Source: Palsa-504 sp963818225 (GTDB taxonomy: Bacteria; Actinomycetota; Actinomycetes; Streptosporangiales; Streptosporangiaceae). Taken from it: a DNA stretch of 64,000 nucleotides. Both the position numbers and the translations under genes were made by a program. The notes beneath the pieces were generated by a model, which did not search any database, was not told the origin of the DNA, and saw only the letters and a list, made by a program, of their open reading frames with translations. Shown here piece by piece: positions 17,351 to 25,304 of this stretch. The stretch spans positions 166,168 to 230,167 of the forward strand of contig CAWFRO010000004.1 of assembly GCA_963818225.1 (NCBI GenBank), written 5' to 3'. Positions within the stretch are counted from its first letter, which is position 1, and every line of letters starts with the position of its first letter.

Positions 17351-18991
17351 CTACTGATAAGAGATCATGGAAAGCCGCGGGGTCCTGGTTATCGTCTGCC
17401 GCGGCGTCAGCATGGGATGGTCCTTGACATAAAAATCCTTCCACCCGAAGAACACCCGTGGGGGCGCGGCCTTGGTGACGGCGTCCCAGGTCTGCTCCTT
17501 ATCGCCCGGGGTACCCTGCCCGTCCATGTGGATGAGGATGGCCAGATCGTCATGCCGGGTGTTGAGTCCGCTCTCGTCCTGGATCATGGACAGCCGGAAC
17601 TGGTGCAGCACGAGCAGTTTCTGGGGCAGCCGGTACCGCGCGGTCAGGGTGGCCAGCCAGCTGGCGACACTGTTGACCTCGCCGACGCTGACGCTGCCTA
17701 TCTGCTGCAGCGGTAGCTGCCCTGGTGCCAGCTTCCACTCCGCGTCCAGGGCCAGCCCCACGTCGGGCAGCTCCAGCAGCGACTTGTACGTCTGGGCCTG
17801 CGCGAGCAGGCTGGCCCGGCCGGGCTGCAGGTCCAGGACGACATAGAGCCCGGCCGCGGTCGCCTGCTGCACCCAGGGCCGCAGCGAGGCGACCGGGGAT
17901 TCATAGGAGTACTCGCCGTCCGGGCCGGGGCTGCCCTGAGCGACGGTGGCAATGATCTCCAGGGCTGGTACCACCCGGGCGCTGCTCAACCGCCGGTACG
18001 CCGCGGCCACCTGCTTGGCCCGCGCGATGCTGGCCTTCAGGTCCTGCTGGCCAAGAACGCCGAGTGAGGGTGTGCCGGGGTGGCCGTAGAGAGCGACCAG
18101 CAGGTGGCTGGGGAACAAGACCTGGCCGCCGCCAGGCAGCTGGACCCCGGTCTCGGCGACCGCGATACGCGATGCGAGCTGGCTGGCCGTCCCGAAGCCG
18201 GATCCGACGGCCAGCACCCGCTGCGGCCGGGCGGCCGAGAGCGCGGCGATGACATCCGGGTCGGCCCGCGGGTCGTCGCCGCGGACGGTGATCACCTTGG
18301 CCCCGGCCACTCGCGCGGTGGTGACCGCGGCCGTGGTGGCGGCATCGCTGTTTCCGGCAGGCACCAGCAGCGCCAGCTGGTCCAGCGGGGCGGGTGCGGT
18401 TGTGGCCGGGAGCATGGCCGGGTTAGTGACCACGCGGATGCCGGGCAGCTGGGCGGCGAGCACTTTCGCAGGTATCCCGACCGCCAGCACGACCCGCGGA
18501 TCCAGGGACCTGATCCGGGCCCGGAGCACGGCGCTGACCACTGCCGCGGCCGCCTGGGCCGAACCAGGAGCCGGCCGCGTGGCGGTACGCAGGGCCGTCG
18601 TTGCCGTGCCGCCCGATCCGGGCTGCGGCGGTGCCGCCGAGGCGAGCAGCATGGGCGCATGGACCTGCAGCGCCTGGCGAGCTGCGGCCGCTTCGGCCGA
18701 CTTGTCCGGGCTGGCGATCACGATGACCGGCGCGGACGCGAACAATTCCTGCGCCACGCCCGCCGCGAGCACGTCCGGCGTGCCGGTCAGCACCGAGGTC
18801 GCGGCGGCAGGCAGGTGAGTATGTGACGCCAGCGCGACGGCAGCAGGCGGATCGTTTCGGGCCACATTGGAGCAGGATGTCGCACCGGCGCAGACGATAG
18901 CCAGCAGCGCGAACACCGCCCCGGCTGCGCGCAGCCTCCTGCTGCGACCCTTACCGGCCTGCAACCCCAGCACACGGCATCTGGGCGGCAC
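17351..18991 (-). CDS. Putative lipoprotein of unknown function
   Basis: 546 aa from GTG 18991. The N-terminus has an Arg-rich n-region, the hydrophobic AAGAVFALLAIVCAG and a lipobox-like AGATSC, so it is probably a membrane-anchored exported lipoprotein. Residues 60-290 alternate short Val/Ala strands (PVIVIASPDKSAEA, VVLAVGIPAKVLAAQLPG) that look like a Rossmann-type or cell-wall-binding-repeat-2-like fold. The C-terminal half (about 330-546) contains YVVLDLQPGRASLL, LDAEWKL and HQFRLSMIQDE, suggestive of a TIM-barrel-like domain. I do not recognise a named family. Same strand as the jet genes, 97 bp upstream. Confidence 0.7.
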   Translation of the reverse strand: MPPRCRVLGLQAGKGRSRRLRAAGAVFALLAIVCAGATSCSNVARNDPPAAVALASHTHLPAAATSVLTGTPDVLAAGVAQELFASAPVIVIASPDKSAEAAAARQALQVHAPMLLASAAPPQPGSGGTATTALRTATRPAPGSAQAAAAVVSAVLRARIRSLDPRVVLAVGIPAKVLAAQLPGIRVVTNPAMLPATTAPAPLDQLALLVPAGNSDAATTAAVTTARVAGAKVITVRGDDPRADPDVIAALSAARPQRVLAVGSGFGTASQLASRIAVAETGVQLPGGGQVLFPSHLLVALYGHPGTPSLGVLGQQDLKASIARAKQVAAAYRRLSSARVVPALEIIATVAQGSPGPDGEYSYESPVASLRPWVQQATAAGLYVVLDLQPGRASLLAQAQTYKSLLELPDVGLALDAEWKLAPGQLPLQQIGSVSVGEVNSVASWLATLTARYRLPQKLLVLHQFRLSMIQDESGLNTRHDDLAILIHMDGQGTPGDKEQTWDAVTKAAPPRVFFGWKDFYVKDHPMLTPRQTITRTPRLSMISYQ

Positions 18992-19809
18992 GAGCTGACC
19001 CCATTCGTCATGTGCTCCCCGCTGCCTTGCCGCAGGGAGCTGTTCCGTTGCAGGAACGCGGCGCGTAAACGCGAGCGTAATGACGGCACTGCCTCGAAAT
19101 CCCGACTTTTCCCCATCGGCACGAGATTGTGACGATTCAAGCCCTCCAAGTTACGCGTGGTGATGCCGGTGCTACCGTGGCACGTGGTGACCGTCGCCGG
19201 TCCGTCAGCACCGCAGGCACCTATCTCGCCGTTCTGCCAGTGTCATCACGGCCACGAACATAACTGGTTTCAGGCGGCACGCACCGCCGCCACGCGGCAG
19301 GTTGCGTCTCGGGCCCACATCGCGTGTCCGGCCGTCCTCCGGGGGTGGGTGAGGAACCTCTCTCGTCCGGCACTCCGGCCGGCACCGGTGGGACAGCGGA
19401 CCAGACCCTGCGGGTTTCCATATGCCAGATACTGTCGATATCGCGCTCGTTATTCCACGACTTGGGACTCCAAACTTGAAAACGGCGATCAATTGGCGTC
19501 TTGCTGGGGTTCAGCCCTTAAGTTACGCTGGCATCAGCGGCTGACATGCAGGCTATAAAAGGCAAAGGAGGCCGCGCGGCCGAGGAATTCGGCCTGGAGA
19601 GTGCGCAATACTCCGATCACGGAGCCGGGATTCGTCGGGGCCGCGCCTGGCGCCGGCATGGTCGGCATGCGCATCATTGTGGACATGATGATCGCCCCGT
19701 TCCTTTACTCAGAAAGCCCGGCGAGGTTGATGGCGGGCAGCTGACGACCTGAACCTTGTCGGGCGATTAATGATCAGCGGTGGCAATGGCACACGGAAAG
19801 GACGGCGCT
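18992..19809. other. 818-bp intergenic region, no convincing gene
   Basis: Several short frames exist on both strands but none shows a known family. The segment 19400-19560 is AT-richer than the surroundings and may hold promoters. One reverse-strand 50-codon frame (19534-19686) has a purine-rich stretch upstream and is listed as a finding only. Confidence 0.5.
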
Positions 19810-21414
19810 ATGAGCGAGCGTAACCGGCCGCGGCGGAGCCTGTGGATGTTCGGCCTGGAGTCCGAGGAGCCCAGCTACGAGCAGCGGGCCGCGGCCGCGG
19901 CGCAGCTGTCGAATCAGCTCGGCGTGGTGCTGACCGCCCCGCGCATTCCGCCCGCCGACGCGCTGGAGCTGCGCGCCCCGCGGATCAGCCCACCGGATCA
20001 GCTGGCCGCGTTCTGCTTCACCAGCACGTGGGAGCGCGCTTATCACTCCTATGGCAGCGACCGATCGCTGTACGGCGTGCGCGGGCATTACCCGAACCCG
20101 CCCGACGTGGTCGCGCACCCGCGCACCGAGGCGGAGGTGGAGGCGGTCCTGTCCTGGTGCTCGGACCGTGGCTACTGCGCGATCCCCTACGGGGGCGGCA
20201 GTTCCGCGGTCGGCGGCGTCACCCCGCCGCCGGACGCGGGACCGGTCGTCACGATCGCCCTGGACGAGCTGGACCAGGTCCTCGAGGTCGACGAGATCTC
20301 CCGGGCGGCCCTCATCCAGGCCGGGGCGTTCGGCCCGGATCTGGAGGACCAGCTCCGGCCGCGGGGATACACGCTGCGGCACTTCCCGCAGAGCTTCTCC
20401 GGGTCGACGCTCGGCGGCTGGATCGCGACCCGGTCCGGAGGGCACTACGCGACCAATCACACCCACATCGATGAGTTCGTCGAGACGGTGCGGATGATCA
20501 CGCCGAGCGGCTGGTGGGAGGCGCGGCGGCTGCCCGCCTCCGGCGCCGGACCGGACCCGAACCGGCTCGTCATCGGGTCCGAGGGCATCCTCGGGATCAT
20601 CACCCAGGCCTGGATGCGGATCCAGGCCCGGCCCCGGTTCCGCGCCACGGCCAGTGTCCGGTTCCCGTCCTGGGCGGCGGGCTACGAGGCGGCCCGGCAC
20701 ATCGCCCAGGCCAAGCTGTGGCCCGCCAACCTGCGCCTGCTCGACCCCGAGCTGGCGGCGGCCAGCGCGGGGCTGGACGGCACGCAGGCCGTGCTCATCG
20801 TGGGCTTCGAGTCGGCCGAGCTGCCGCAGCGGGTGCTGCTGGAGCAGGCCGTGGGTATCGCCCGGGACAACGGCGGGATCATTCCCGACGACGAGCTGGC
20901 GGTCGACGACGGGACCGGCCAGCCGACGGGGCGATCCGGCGCGGCTGGCGCGTGGCGCAGCGCGTTCATCCCCTCCGGCATGGGGCTGACCGCCGGCCTC
21001 GGCCTCATCGGCGGCACGTTCGAGACGGCCATCACCTGGGACCGGTGGCCCGCCTTCGACGCGGCCGTGCGCGAGGCCGCCCGCAAGGTGCTCGAGCAGG
21101 CCTGCGGCGGCGGGACCGTGAACTGCCGGTTCACCCACGTGTACACCGACGGCCCGGCGCCGTACTACACGTTCGCCGGCGCGTACCGCGACGGCGCCGA
21201 CCCGGTGGCCACTCTGGCGGAGATCAAGGCGGGGGTATCCGACGCGGTGATGGCGGCAGGCGGCACGATCACCCACCATCACGCCGTGGGACGGGAGCAC
21301 CGCCCCTGGTATGACACCGAGCGGCCCGAGCCGTTCGCCTTGGCCCTGCGAGCGGCCAAGAAGGCCCTCGACCCGGCCGGTGTCCTCAACCCCGGCGTCC
21401 TCATCGATCCCTGA
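19810..21414 (+). CDS. FAD-linked oxidase (alkyl-DHAP synthase/GlcD-like)
   Basis: 534 aa from ATG 19810, with GGAAAGGACG upstream (GTG 19780 in the same frame is less likely). The FAD-binding PCMH domain shows PDVVAHPRTEAEVEAVLSWC, YGGGSSAVGG (about residue 129) and FPQSFSGSTLGGWIATRSGGHYA, with the IGSEGILGIIT motif near 255. The C-terminal cap contains RFTHVYTDGPAPYYTF and ends VLNPGVLIDP. The arrangement is closest to bacterial alkyldihydroxyacetonephosphate synthase-like and D-hydroxyacid oxidase enzymes. The likely reaction is FAD-dependent oxidation of a hydroxyacid or a related transfer; the substrate is not evident. It stands alone, followed by a minisatellite. Confidence 0.85.
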   Translation: MSERNRPRRSLWMFGLESEEPSYEQRAAAAAQLSNQLGVVLTAPRIPPADALELRAPRISPPDQLAAFCFTSTWERAYHSYGSDRSLYGVRGHYPNPPDVVAHPRTEAEVEAVLSWCSDRGYCAIPYGGGSSAVGGVTPPPDAGPVVTIALDELDQVLEVDEISRAALIQAGAFGPDLEDQLRPRGYTLRHFPQSFSGSTLGGWIATRSGGHYATNHTHIDEFVETVRMITPSGWWEARRLPASGAGPDPNRLVIGSEGILGIITQAWMRIQARPRFRATASVRFPSWAAGYEAARHIAQAKLWPANLRLLDPELAAASAGLDGTQAVLIVGFESAELPQRVLLEQAVGIARDNGGIIPDDELAVDDGTGQPTGRSGAAGAWRSAFIPSGMGLTAGLGLIGGTFETAITWDRWPAFDAAVREAARKVLEQACGGGTVNCRFTHVYTDGPAPYYTFAGAYRDGADPVATLAEIKAGVSDAVMAAGGTITHHHAVGREHRPWYDTERPEPFALALRAAKKALDPAGVLNPGVLIDP

Positions 21415-21418
21415 CGCA

Positions 21419-21508
21419 GGAACCGGCGGCCCAGGAACCGGCGGCCCAGGAACCGGCGGCCCAGGAACCGGCGGCCCAGGAACCGGCGGCCCAGGAACCG
21501 GCGGCACC
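21419..21508. repeat. 15-bp minisatellite, six units
   Basis: The unit GGAACCGGCGGCCCA is repeated five times perfectly from 21419, plus a sixth partial unit ending in GGCACCGG. It starts right after the FAD oxidase stop and ends about 37 bp before the methyltransferase start. It is in register with codons in all frames (GTGGP on the forward strand, PVPGP on the reverse) but no gene uses it. Confidence 0.9.
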
Positions 21509-21545
21509 GGATGCGGCCCGGTGTGTGGCGACTACTCTGCGGAGC

Positions 21546-22193
21546 ATGCCAGAACACGAACACCACGAGCAGCGGTCCGGCGCGACGGCGGACGCCGCCG
21601 AGTGGGACGCGAGGTACAACGAGAACGATGAGGCGATATGGAGCGGGCGCCCGAATGGGCGGCTTGTCGCCGAAATCGCCGGCCTCACCCCGGGCCAGGC
21701 CCTTGACGTCGGCTGCGGCGAGGGTGCCGACGCGATCTGGCTGGCTCGCAGTGGCTGGACGGTTACCGCCATCGACATCTCCGATGTGGCGATCGGCCGG
21801 GCGCGGAAGGCAGCCGAACGGGCTGGCGCCAGGGTTGACTGGGTCTGCGGGGACGTCCTGCAGGCGATGTTCCCGGCCCGTTCGTTCGGCCTTGTGTCGA
21901 TGCAGTACCCGGCGCTGCCCAAGGCCGCGGGCGACGCTGCCGTGCGGGCGTTGCTCGATACGGTGCGCCCGGGCGGATTGCTGCTCGCCGTCTACCACGA
22001 CCTCGACGACGAGCACCGCGAGCACATGAAGTCGCGCGGCGTCGACCCGGCGGACTACGTCGGTGCGGAGGACCTCTACCGGCTGCTCGGCGACGACTTC
22101 ACCGTCGAGCTGAACGTCGTTGAGCCGCGCATCGACCCGCCGCCCGATGCCCCGCACATCGCCGATGCCGTACTGCGCGCTCGTCGTCGCTGA
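21546..22193 (+). CDS. Class I SAM-dependent methyltransferase
   Basis: 215 aa from ATG 21546 (GGAG just upstream; GTG 21525 would add seven residues). Motif I is QALDVGCGEGADAIWLA, followed by TVTAIDISDVAIGRA (acidic loop) and VRPGGLLLAVYHD (post-motif strand). W24 and DARYNENDEAIWSGRPNG at the N-terminus are typical of the thiopurine/tellurite-type methyltransferase-like group annotated in actinobacteria, so it probably methylates a small molecule. The short minisatellite immediately upstream may affect its promoter. Confidence 0.85.
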   Translation: MPEHEHHEQRSGATADAAEWDARYNENDEAIWSGRPNGRLVAEIAGLTPGQALDVGCGEGADAIWLARSGWTVTAIDISDVAIGRARKAAERAGARVDWVCGDVLQAMFPARSFGLVSMQYPALPKAAGDAAVRALLDTVRPGGLLLAVYHDLDDEHREHMKSRGVDPADYVGAEDLYRLLGDDFTVELNVVEPRIDPPPDAPHIADAVLRARRR

Positions 22194-22296
22194 TAACCGC
22201 GAGCCGACAAAGACGAGAAAGACTCGGCGCGCGCCTTGTCCTGAGTTCGCGCGGGATCGCAGGATTGGTGGAGGTGACTGCGATGGAGGAGCGCCG

Positions 22297-24036
22297 ATGA
22301 GCTTCAGGGTCGAAAAGGACATCATGGTGCCGATGCGCGACGGCGTCCGGCTGGCCACGGACGTGTGGGTCCTGGCTGATGGCGGGCCGGCTCCGGTGCT
22401 GCTGGTGCGCCTGCCGTACGGCAAGGACATGATCGCCCTGCATGCCTATGGGCTGACCCCGAACGTCTTCGCGCTGGTCGAAGCCGGGTATGCCGTGGTC
22501 TACCAGGACTGCCGGGGCACGTTCAGGTCCGGCGGGGAGTTCGCCCCCATGGTCAACGAGCCCAGCGACGGTGCTGACACCGTAGCCTGGCTGCTGGAGC
22601 AGCCCTGGTGTGATGGCAACATCGGCACCTTCGGGATGTCGTACCTGGGCTTTGTCCAGTGGGCGAGCGCATCCGCCAGCGATCACCTGAAGGCGATCGC
22701 GCCCGCGGTCACCACCACGGATTACTACGCGACGCCCTGGTATTCCGAAGGGGGCGCCCTGTCGCTGCACGCGATCCAGACGTGGACGACGCTGATGGCC
22801 CTGTCCGGCGCCCAGCGGGCCATGGCCGCAGGCTCCGGCGACCCCCAGGCGCTGATGGGCCTGGTGGGCATGGCCGCCGACCCGGGCTCTCATCTGGCCG
22901 AGCTGCCCGTCCGGGCCCGGCCGCTGCTGGAGAAGCAGTGGCCGTGGTGGGCGGAGATCCTCGCCCATCCCGCCCGCGACCAGTACTGGCGGGACCTCTC
23001 GGTCGCCGACCGTTTCGAGGACATCACCGTGCCGGCGCTCAACATCGGCGGCTGGTTCGACATCTTCGTCAACAGCACCGCACGGACCTTCACCGAGCTG
23101 AAGAAGCGAGGCGGCAGCGCCGAGGCCCGCGAGGGCCAGCGGCTGATCATCGGCCCGTGGGACCACCTCAACAGCACCGGCGTCTACCCCGACCGGCAGT
23201 TCGGGCTGATGGCCGATGCGCGGTACGCCGACCTGACCGGTGCGCATCAGCGGTTCTTCGACCGGTGGCTGCGGGGCCGGGCCGGTGCCCTGGACGGCTC
23301 CGCGCCGGTCCGGATCTTCGTCATGGGCCTTGACCAGTGGCGCGACGAGCAGGACTGGCCCCTGCCCGATACCTCTTATGTCGACTATTACCTGGACAGC
23401 TCAGGTCGCGCGAACACCGCCAATGGCGATGGGGGACTGCGCGCCGCGCCGCCGGACGGCGAACACGCCGACACGTATCTGTACGACCCGCAGCGGCCCG
23501 TTCCCACCCTGGGCGGGCGGGTGATGAGTCCCGCCACGGCGAACGACGCCGGACCGGTCGACCAGCGGCGGGCCGAGTCCCGCGATGACGTGCTGTGCTA
23601 TACGACGCCGGTCCTGGACCGCCCGGTAGAGGTCACCGGTCATGTGTCGCTGAGGCTGTTCGCTTCTTCGTCGGCTCCGGACACTGACTTCACCGGCAAG
23701 CTGGTCGACGTCTTCCCTGATGGCCGGGCTATCTTCCTGACCGATGGGATCCTGCGGGCCCGTTACCGCAATTCACTCGCCGACCCCGGCTTGCTCACTC
23801 CAGGCCAGATCTACGAGGTCGCTATCGACCTGTCGGTGACGTCCAACGTCTTCTTGCCCGGGCACCGGATCCGGCTTGAGATTTCCAGCAGCAACTTCCC
23901 GCGGTTCGACCGCAACACTAATACCGGGGGCATTATCACCGAGGACCGTGACGAGGATGTTCAGGTCGCGGTGAACCGGATCTTCCACGGTCCCGGACAC
24001 CCGAGCCGCCTCGTGCTGCCCGTAATCGACCGCTAG
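22297..24036 (+). CDS. CocE/NonD-family hydrolase
   Basis: 579 aa from ATG 22297, after GATGGAGGAGCGCCG; a longer open frame overlaps the methyltransferase. The alpha/beta-hydrolase core has VPMRDGVRLATDVWV, QDCRGTFRSGGEF, the nucleophile GTFGMSYLGFVQWA (about Ser 115) and GGWFDIFVNSTARTF and GPWDHLNS segments that carry the Asp and His of the triad. The C-terminal jelly-roll domain runs from about residue 380. The family includes cocaine esterase and X-Pro dipeptidyl acylaminopeptidases, acting on esters or amides. No signal peptide is seen. A paralogue lies at 54079-55767. Confidence 0.9.
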   Translation: MSFRVEKDIMVPMRDGVRLATDVWVLADGGPAPVLLVRLPYGKDMIALHAYGLTPNVFALVEAGYAVVYQDCRGTFRSGGEFAPMVNEPSDGADTVAWLLEQPWCDGNIGTFGMSYLGFVQWASASASDHLKAIAPAVTTTDYYATPWYSEGGALSLHAIQTWTTLMALSGAQRAMAAGSGDPQALMGLVGMAADPGSHLAELPVRARPLLEKQWPWWAEILAHPARDQYWRDLSVADRFEDITVPALNIGGWFDIFVNSTARTFTELKKRGGSAEAREGQRLIIGPWDHLNSTGVYPDRQFGLMADARYADLTGAHQRFFDRWLRGRAGALDGSAPVRIFVMGLDQWRDEQDWPLPDTSYVDYYLDSSGRANTANGDGGLRAAPPDGEHADTYLYDPQRPVPTLGGRVMSPATANDAGPVDQRRAESRDDVLCYTTPVLDRPVEVTGHVSLRLFASSSAPDTDFTGKLVDVFPDGRAIFLTDGILRARYRNSLADPGLLTPGQIYEVAIDLSVTSNVFLPGHRIRLEISSSNFPRFDRNTNTGGIITEDRDEDVQVAVNRIFHGPGHPSRLVLPVIDR

Positions 24037-24045
24037 CCCGCCTGG

Positions 24046-24426
24046 TCAGCGAACTTCGTTGTACTCGCTGCGGTCCAGCCGCACGACGTTGGCGTAGCCG
24101 CTGTCCGGTGGCTCGGCGACCGGCTCTGCGACGTCGGCGTACTGGCTGCCGTCCAGTGGCACGACACGGATGCCGGACCCGGAGAACAGCTTGCGCAGGT
24201 GCCTCATCCCGCTCATGCCCGCGAGCGTGACGGCGATGGCGGCGGCCAGGATCGAGCCGCCGAACAGCGCGAGCCCGCCGAGGACGTGCCCCAGCAACAT
24301 CACGACCACGCCGGCCAGCAGGGCCACCGGCACCGCTGCCACCAGCAGCAGCGCGAGGAGGGTCAGGGTGATCACGGCCTTGGCCGACCTGTCCGGCATC
24401 GGCTCCGCGTTCCCACTGGTCATCAT
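24046..24426 (-). CDS. Small two-helix membrane protein, unknown
   Basis: 126 aa from the first of two ATGs at 24426, with GAGAGGTGAGC upstream. Two hydrophobic segments, about residues 18-40 (VITLTLLALLLVAAVPVALLA) and 48-70, span the membrane. The soluble tail repeats a Tyr motif (DGSQYADVAEP, DSGYANVVRLDRSEYNEV) that could be a phosphorylation or protein-binding target; this is a guess. A near-perfect palindrome 50 bp upstream suggests repressor control. It is convergent with the CocE gene. Confidence 0.65.
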   Translation of the reverse strand: MMTSGNAEPMPDRSAKAVITLTLLALLLVAAVPVALLAGVVVMLLGHVLGGLALFGGSILAAAIAVTLAGMSGMRHLRKLFSGSGIRVVPLDGSQYADVAEPVAEPPDSGYANVVRLDRSEYNEVR

Positions 24427-24475
24427 GCTCACCTCTCGAGGCCCGGCGCTCGTCCAGAGCCACGGCCGCCCATCT

Positions 24476-24493
24476 GACACGATATGTCGTGTC
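24476..24493. promoter_or_regulatory. Palindromic operator GACACGA-N4-TCGTGTC
   Basis: 7-bp perfect arms around TATG, 50 bp upstream of the small membrane protein start and 203 bp upstream of csoR. It is a strong candidate operator for an unidentified dimeric repressor. Confidence 0.5.
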
Positions 24494-24628
24494 GTCTAGG
24501 TCAACGCTCCTCTCGGCCGGAATCATCCCGTGAGGACTGGGCCGCCGGTGACGCCGTGGGGTCGCGCGTGCAGGAATGACGGAGAACGTGTGGACAGCTC
24601 CCGGCCTGGACGTCAGCCCGCAGTGCTG

Positions 24629-24652
24629 ATATACCTTGGGGGGGTACAGTAT
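24629..24652. promoter_or_regulatory. CsoR-like copper operator
   Basis: TATACCTTGGGGGGGTACAG has the G-run flanked by TAC/GTA ends that characterises CsoR boxes (ATACC...GGGGTAT type). TACAGT at 24645-24650 could be the -10 box, so bound CsoR would block the polymerase. It lies 45-68 bp before the csoR ATG. Confidence 0.75.
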
Positions 24653-24696
24653 TTGTGGCTGGGTGCGACGGGAGTTGCGGTGAGGGCGGAGGCGGT

Positions 24697-24978
24697 ATGC
24701 ACGGATACACCCCGGACAAGGATGAGTACCTGAAGCGGCTGCGGCGGATCGAGGGGCAGGTGCGCGGCCTGCAGCGGATGGTCGAAGAGGACAAGTACTG
24801 CATCGACATCCTGACCCAGGTGTCGGCCGTCAATAAGGCGCTGCAATCGGTGGCGCTGGGCCTGCTGGACGACCATCTCGCGCATTGCGTCGCCGAGGCC
24901 GTCGCCCAGGGCGGCGATACCGCGGCCGAGAAGGTCCGGGAGGCCTCTGACGCGATCGCCCGCCTGGTGAAGTCCTGA
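24697..24978 (+). CDS. csoR: CsoR-family copper-sensing repressor
   Basis: 93 aa from ATG 24697, preceded by GGGCGGAGGCGG; the in-frame GTG 24655 lies within the predicted promoter. The all-helical DUF156 fold is clear: YLKRLRRIEGQVRGLQRMVEEDKYCIDILTQ, then LLDDHLAHCV. The Cu(I) ligands Cys (YCID), His (DDH) and Cys (HC) follow the C-H-C pattern of copper sensors, with His and the second Cys four residues apart. When Cu(I) binds, CsoR leaves its operator and copZ and copA are expressed. First gene of csoR-copZ-copA. Confidence 0.92.
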   Translation: MHGYTPDKDEYLKRLRRIEGQVRGLQRMVEEDKYCIDILTQVSAVNKALQSVALGLLDDHLAHCVAEAVAQGGDTAAEKVREASDAIARLVKS

Positions 24979-24999
24979 TCCGCGACATACAGGAGAAAC

Positions 25000-25224
25000 A
25001 TGATGGTATCGGCAACCTACCAGGTCATCGGCATGACCTGTGAGCATTGCGTGCGGGCGGTCACCGGCGAGCTGGGCGGCCTGGGCGGGGTCAGCGGCGT
25101 GACGGTCGACCTGGTTCCGGACGGGGCGTCCGCGGTGACGGTCACCAGCCAGGCGCCGCTGGCCGAGCAGGCCGTCGCGGCCGCGCTGGACGAGGCCGGC
25201 GACTACCGCCTCGCCGGGACCTGA
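25000..25224 (+). CDS. copZ: CopZ-like Cu(I) chaperone
   Basis: 74 aa; ATG 25000 or 25003, after AGGAGAAAC, 21 nt after csoR. A single heavy-metal-associated domain with GMTCEHCVRAV near residue 11 binds Cu(I) through its two cysteines. It would hand copper to the HMA domain of CopA. Size and position in the operon match the family. Confidence 0.9.
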   Translation: MMVSATYQVIGMTCEHCVRAVTGELGGLGGVSGVTVDLVPDGASAVTVTSQAPLAEQAVAAALDEAGDYRLAGT

Positions 25225-25304
25225 GCGCGTGAGCCGACGGAGATTCATTTTCCCGAACGGTCCGTGGTGCACCTGGCCGCACACCGGAAGGAGCTGATCC
25301 GACG

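Noticed and set aside
19774..21507. A 577-codon reverse frame ending in PVPGP repeats (collagen-like)
   Set aside because: It is the antisense of the FAD-linked oxidase; the repeated PVPGP is only the minisatellite read in reverse.
24655..24696. Longer N-terminus for CsoR from GTG 24655
   Set aside because: GTG is four bases after the predicted -10 box, inside the promoter; the ATG at 24697 has a good ribosome site.
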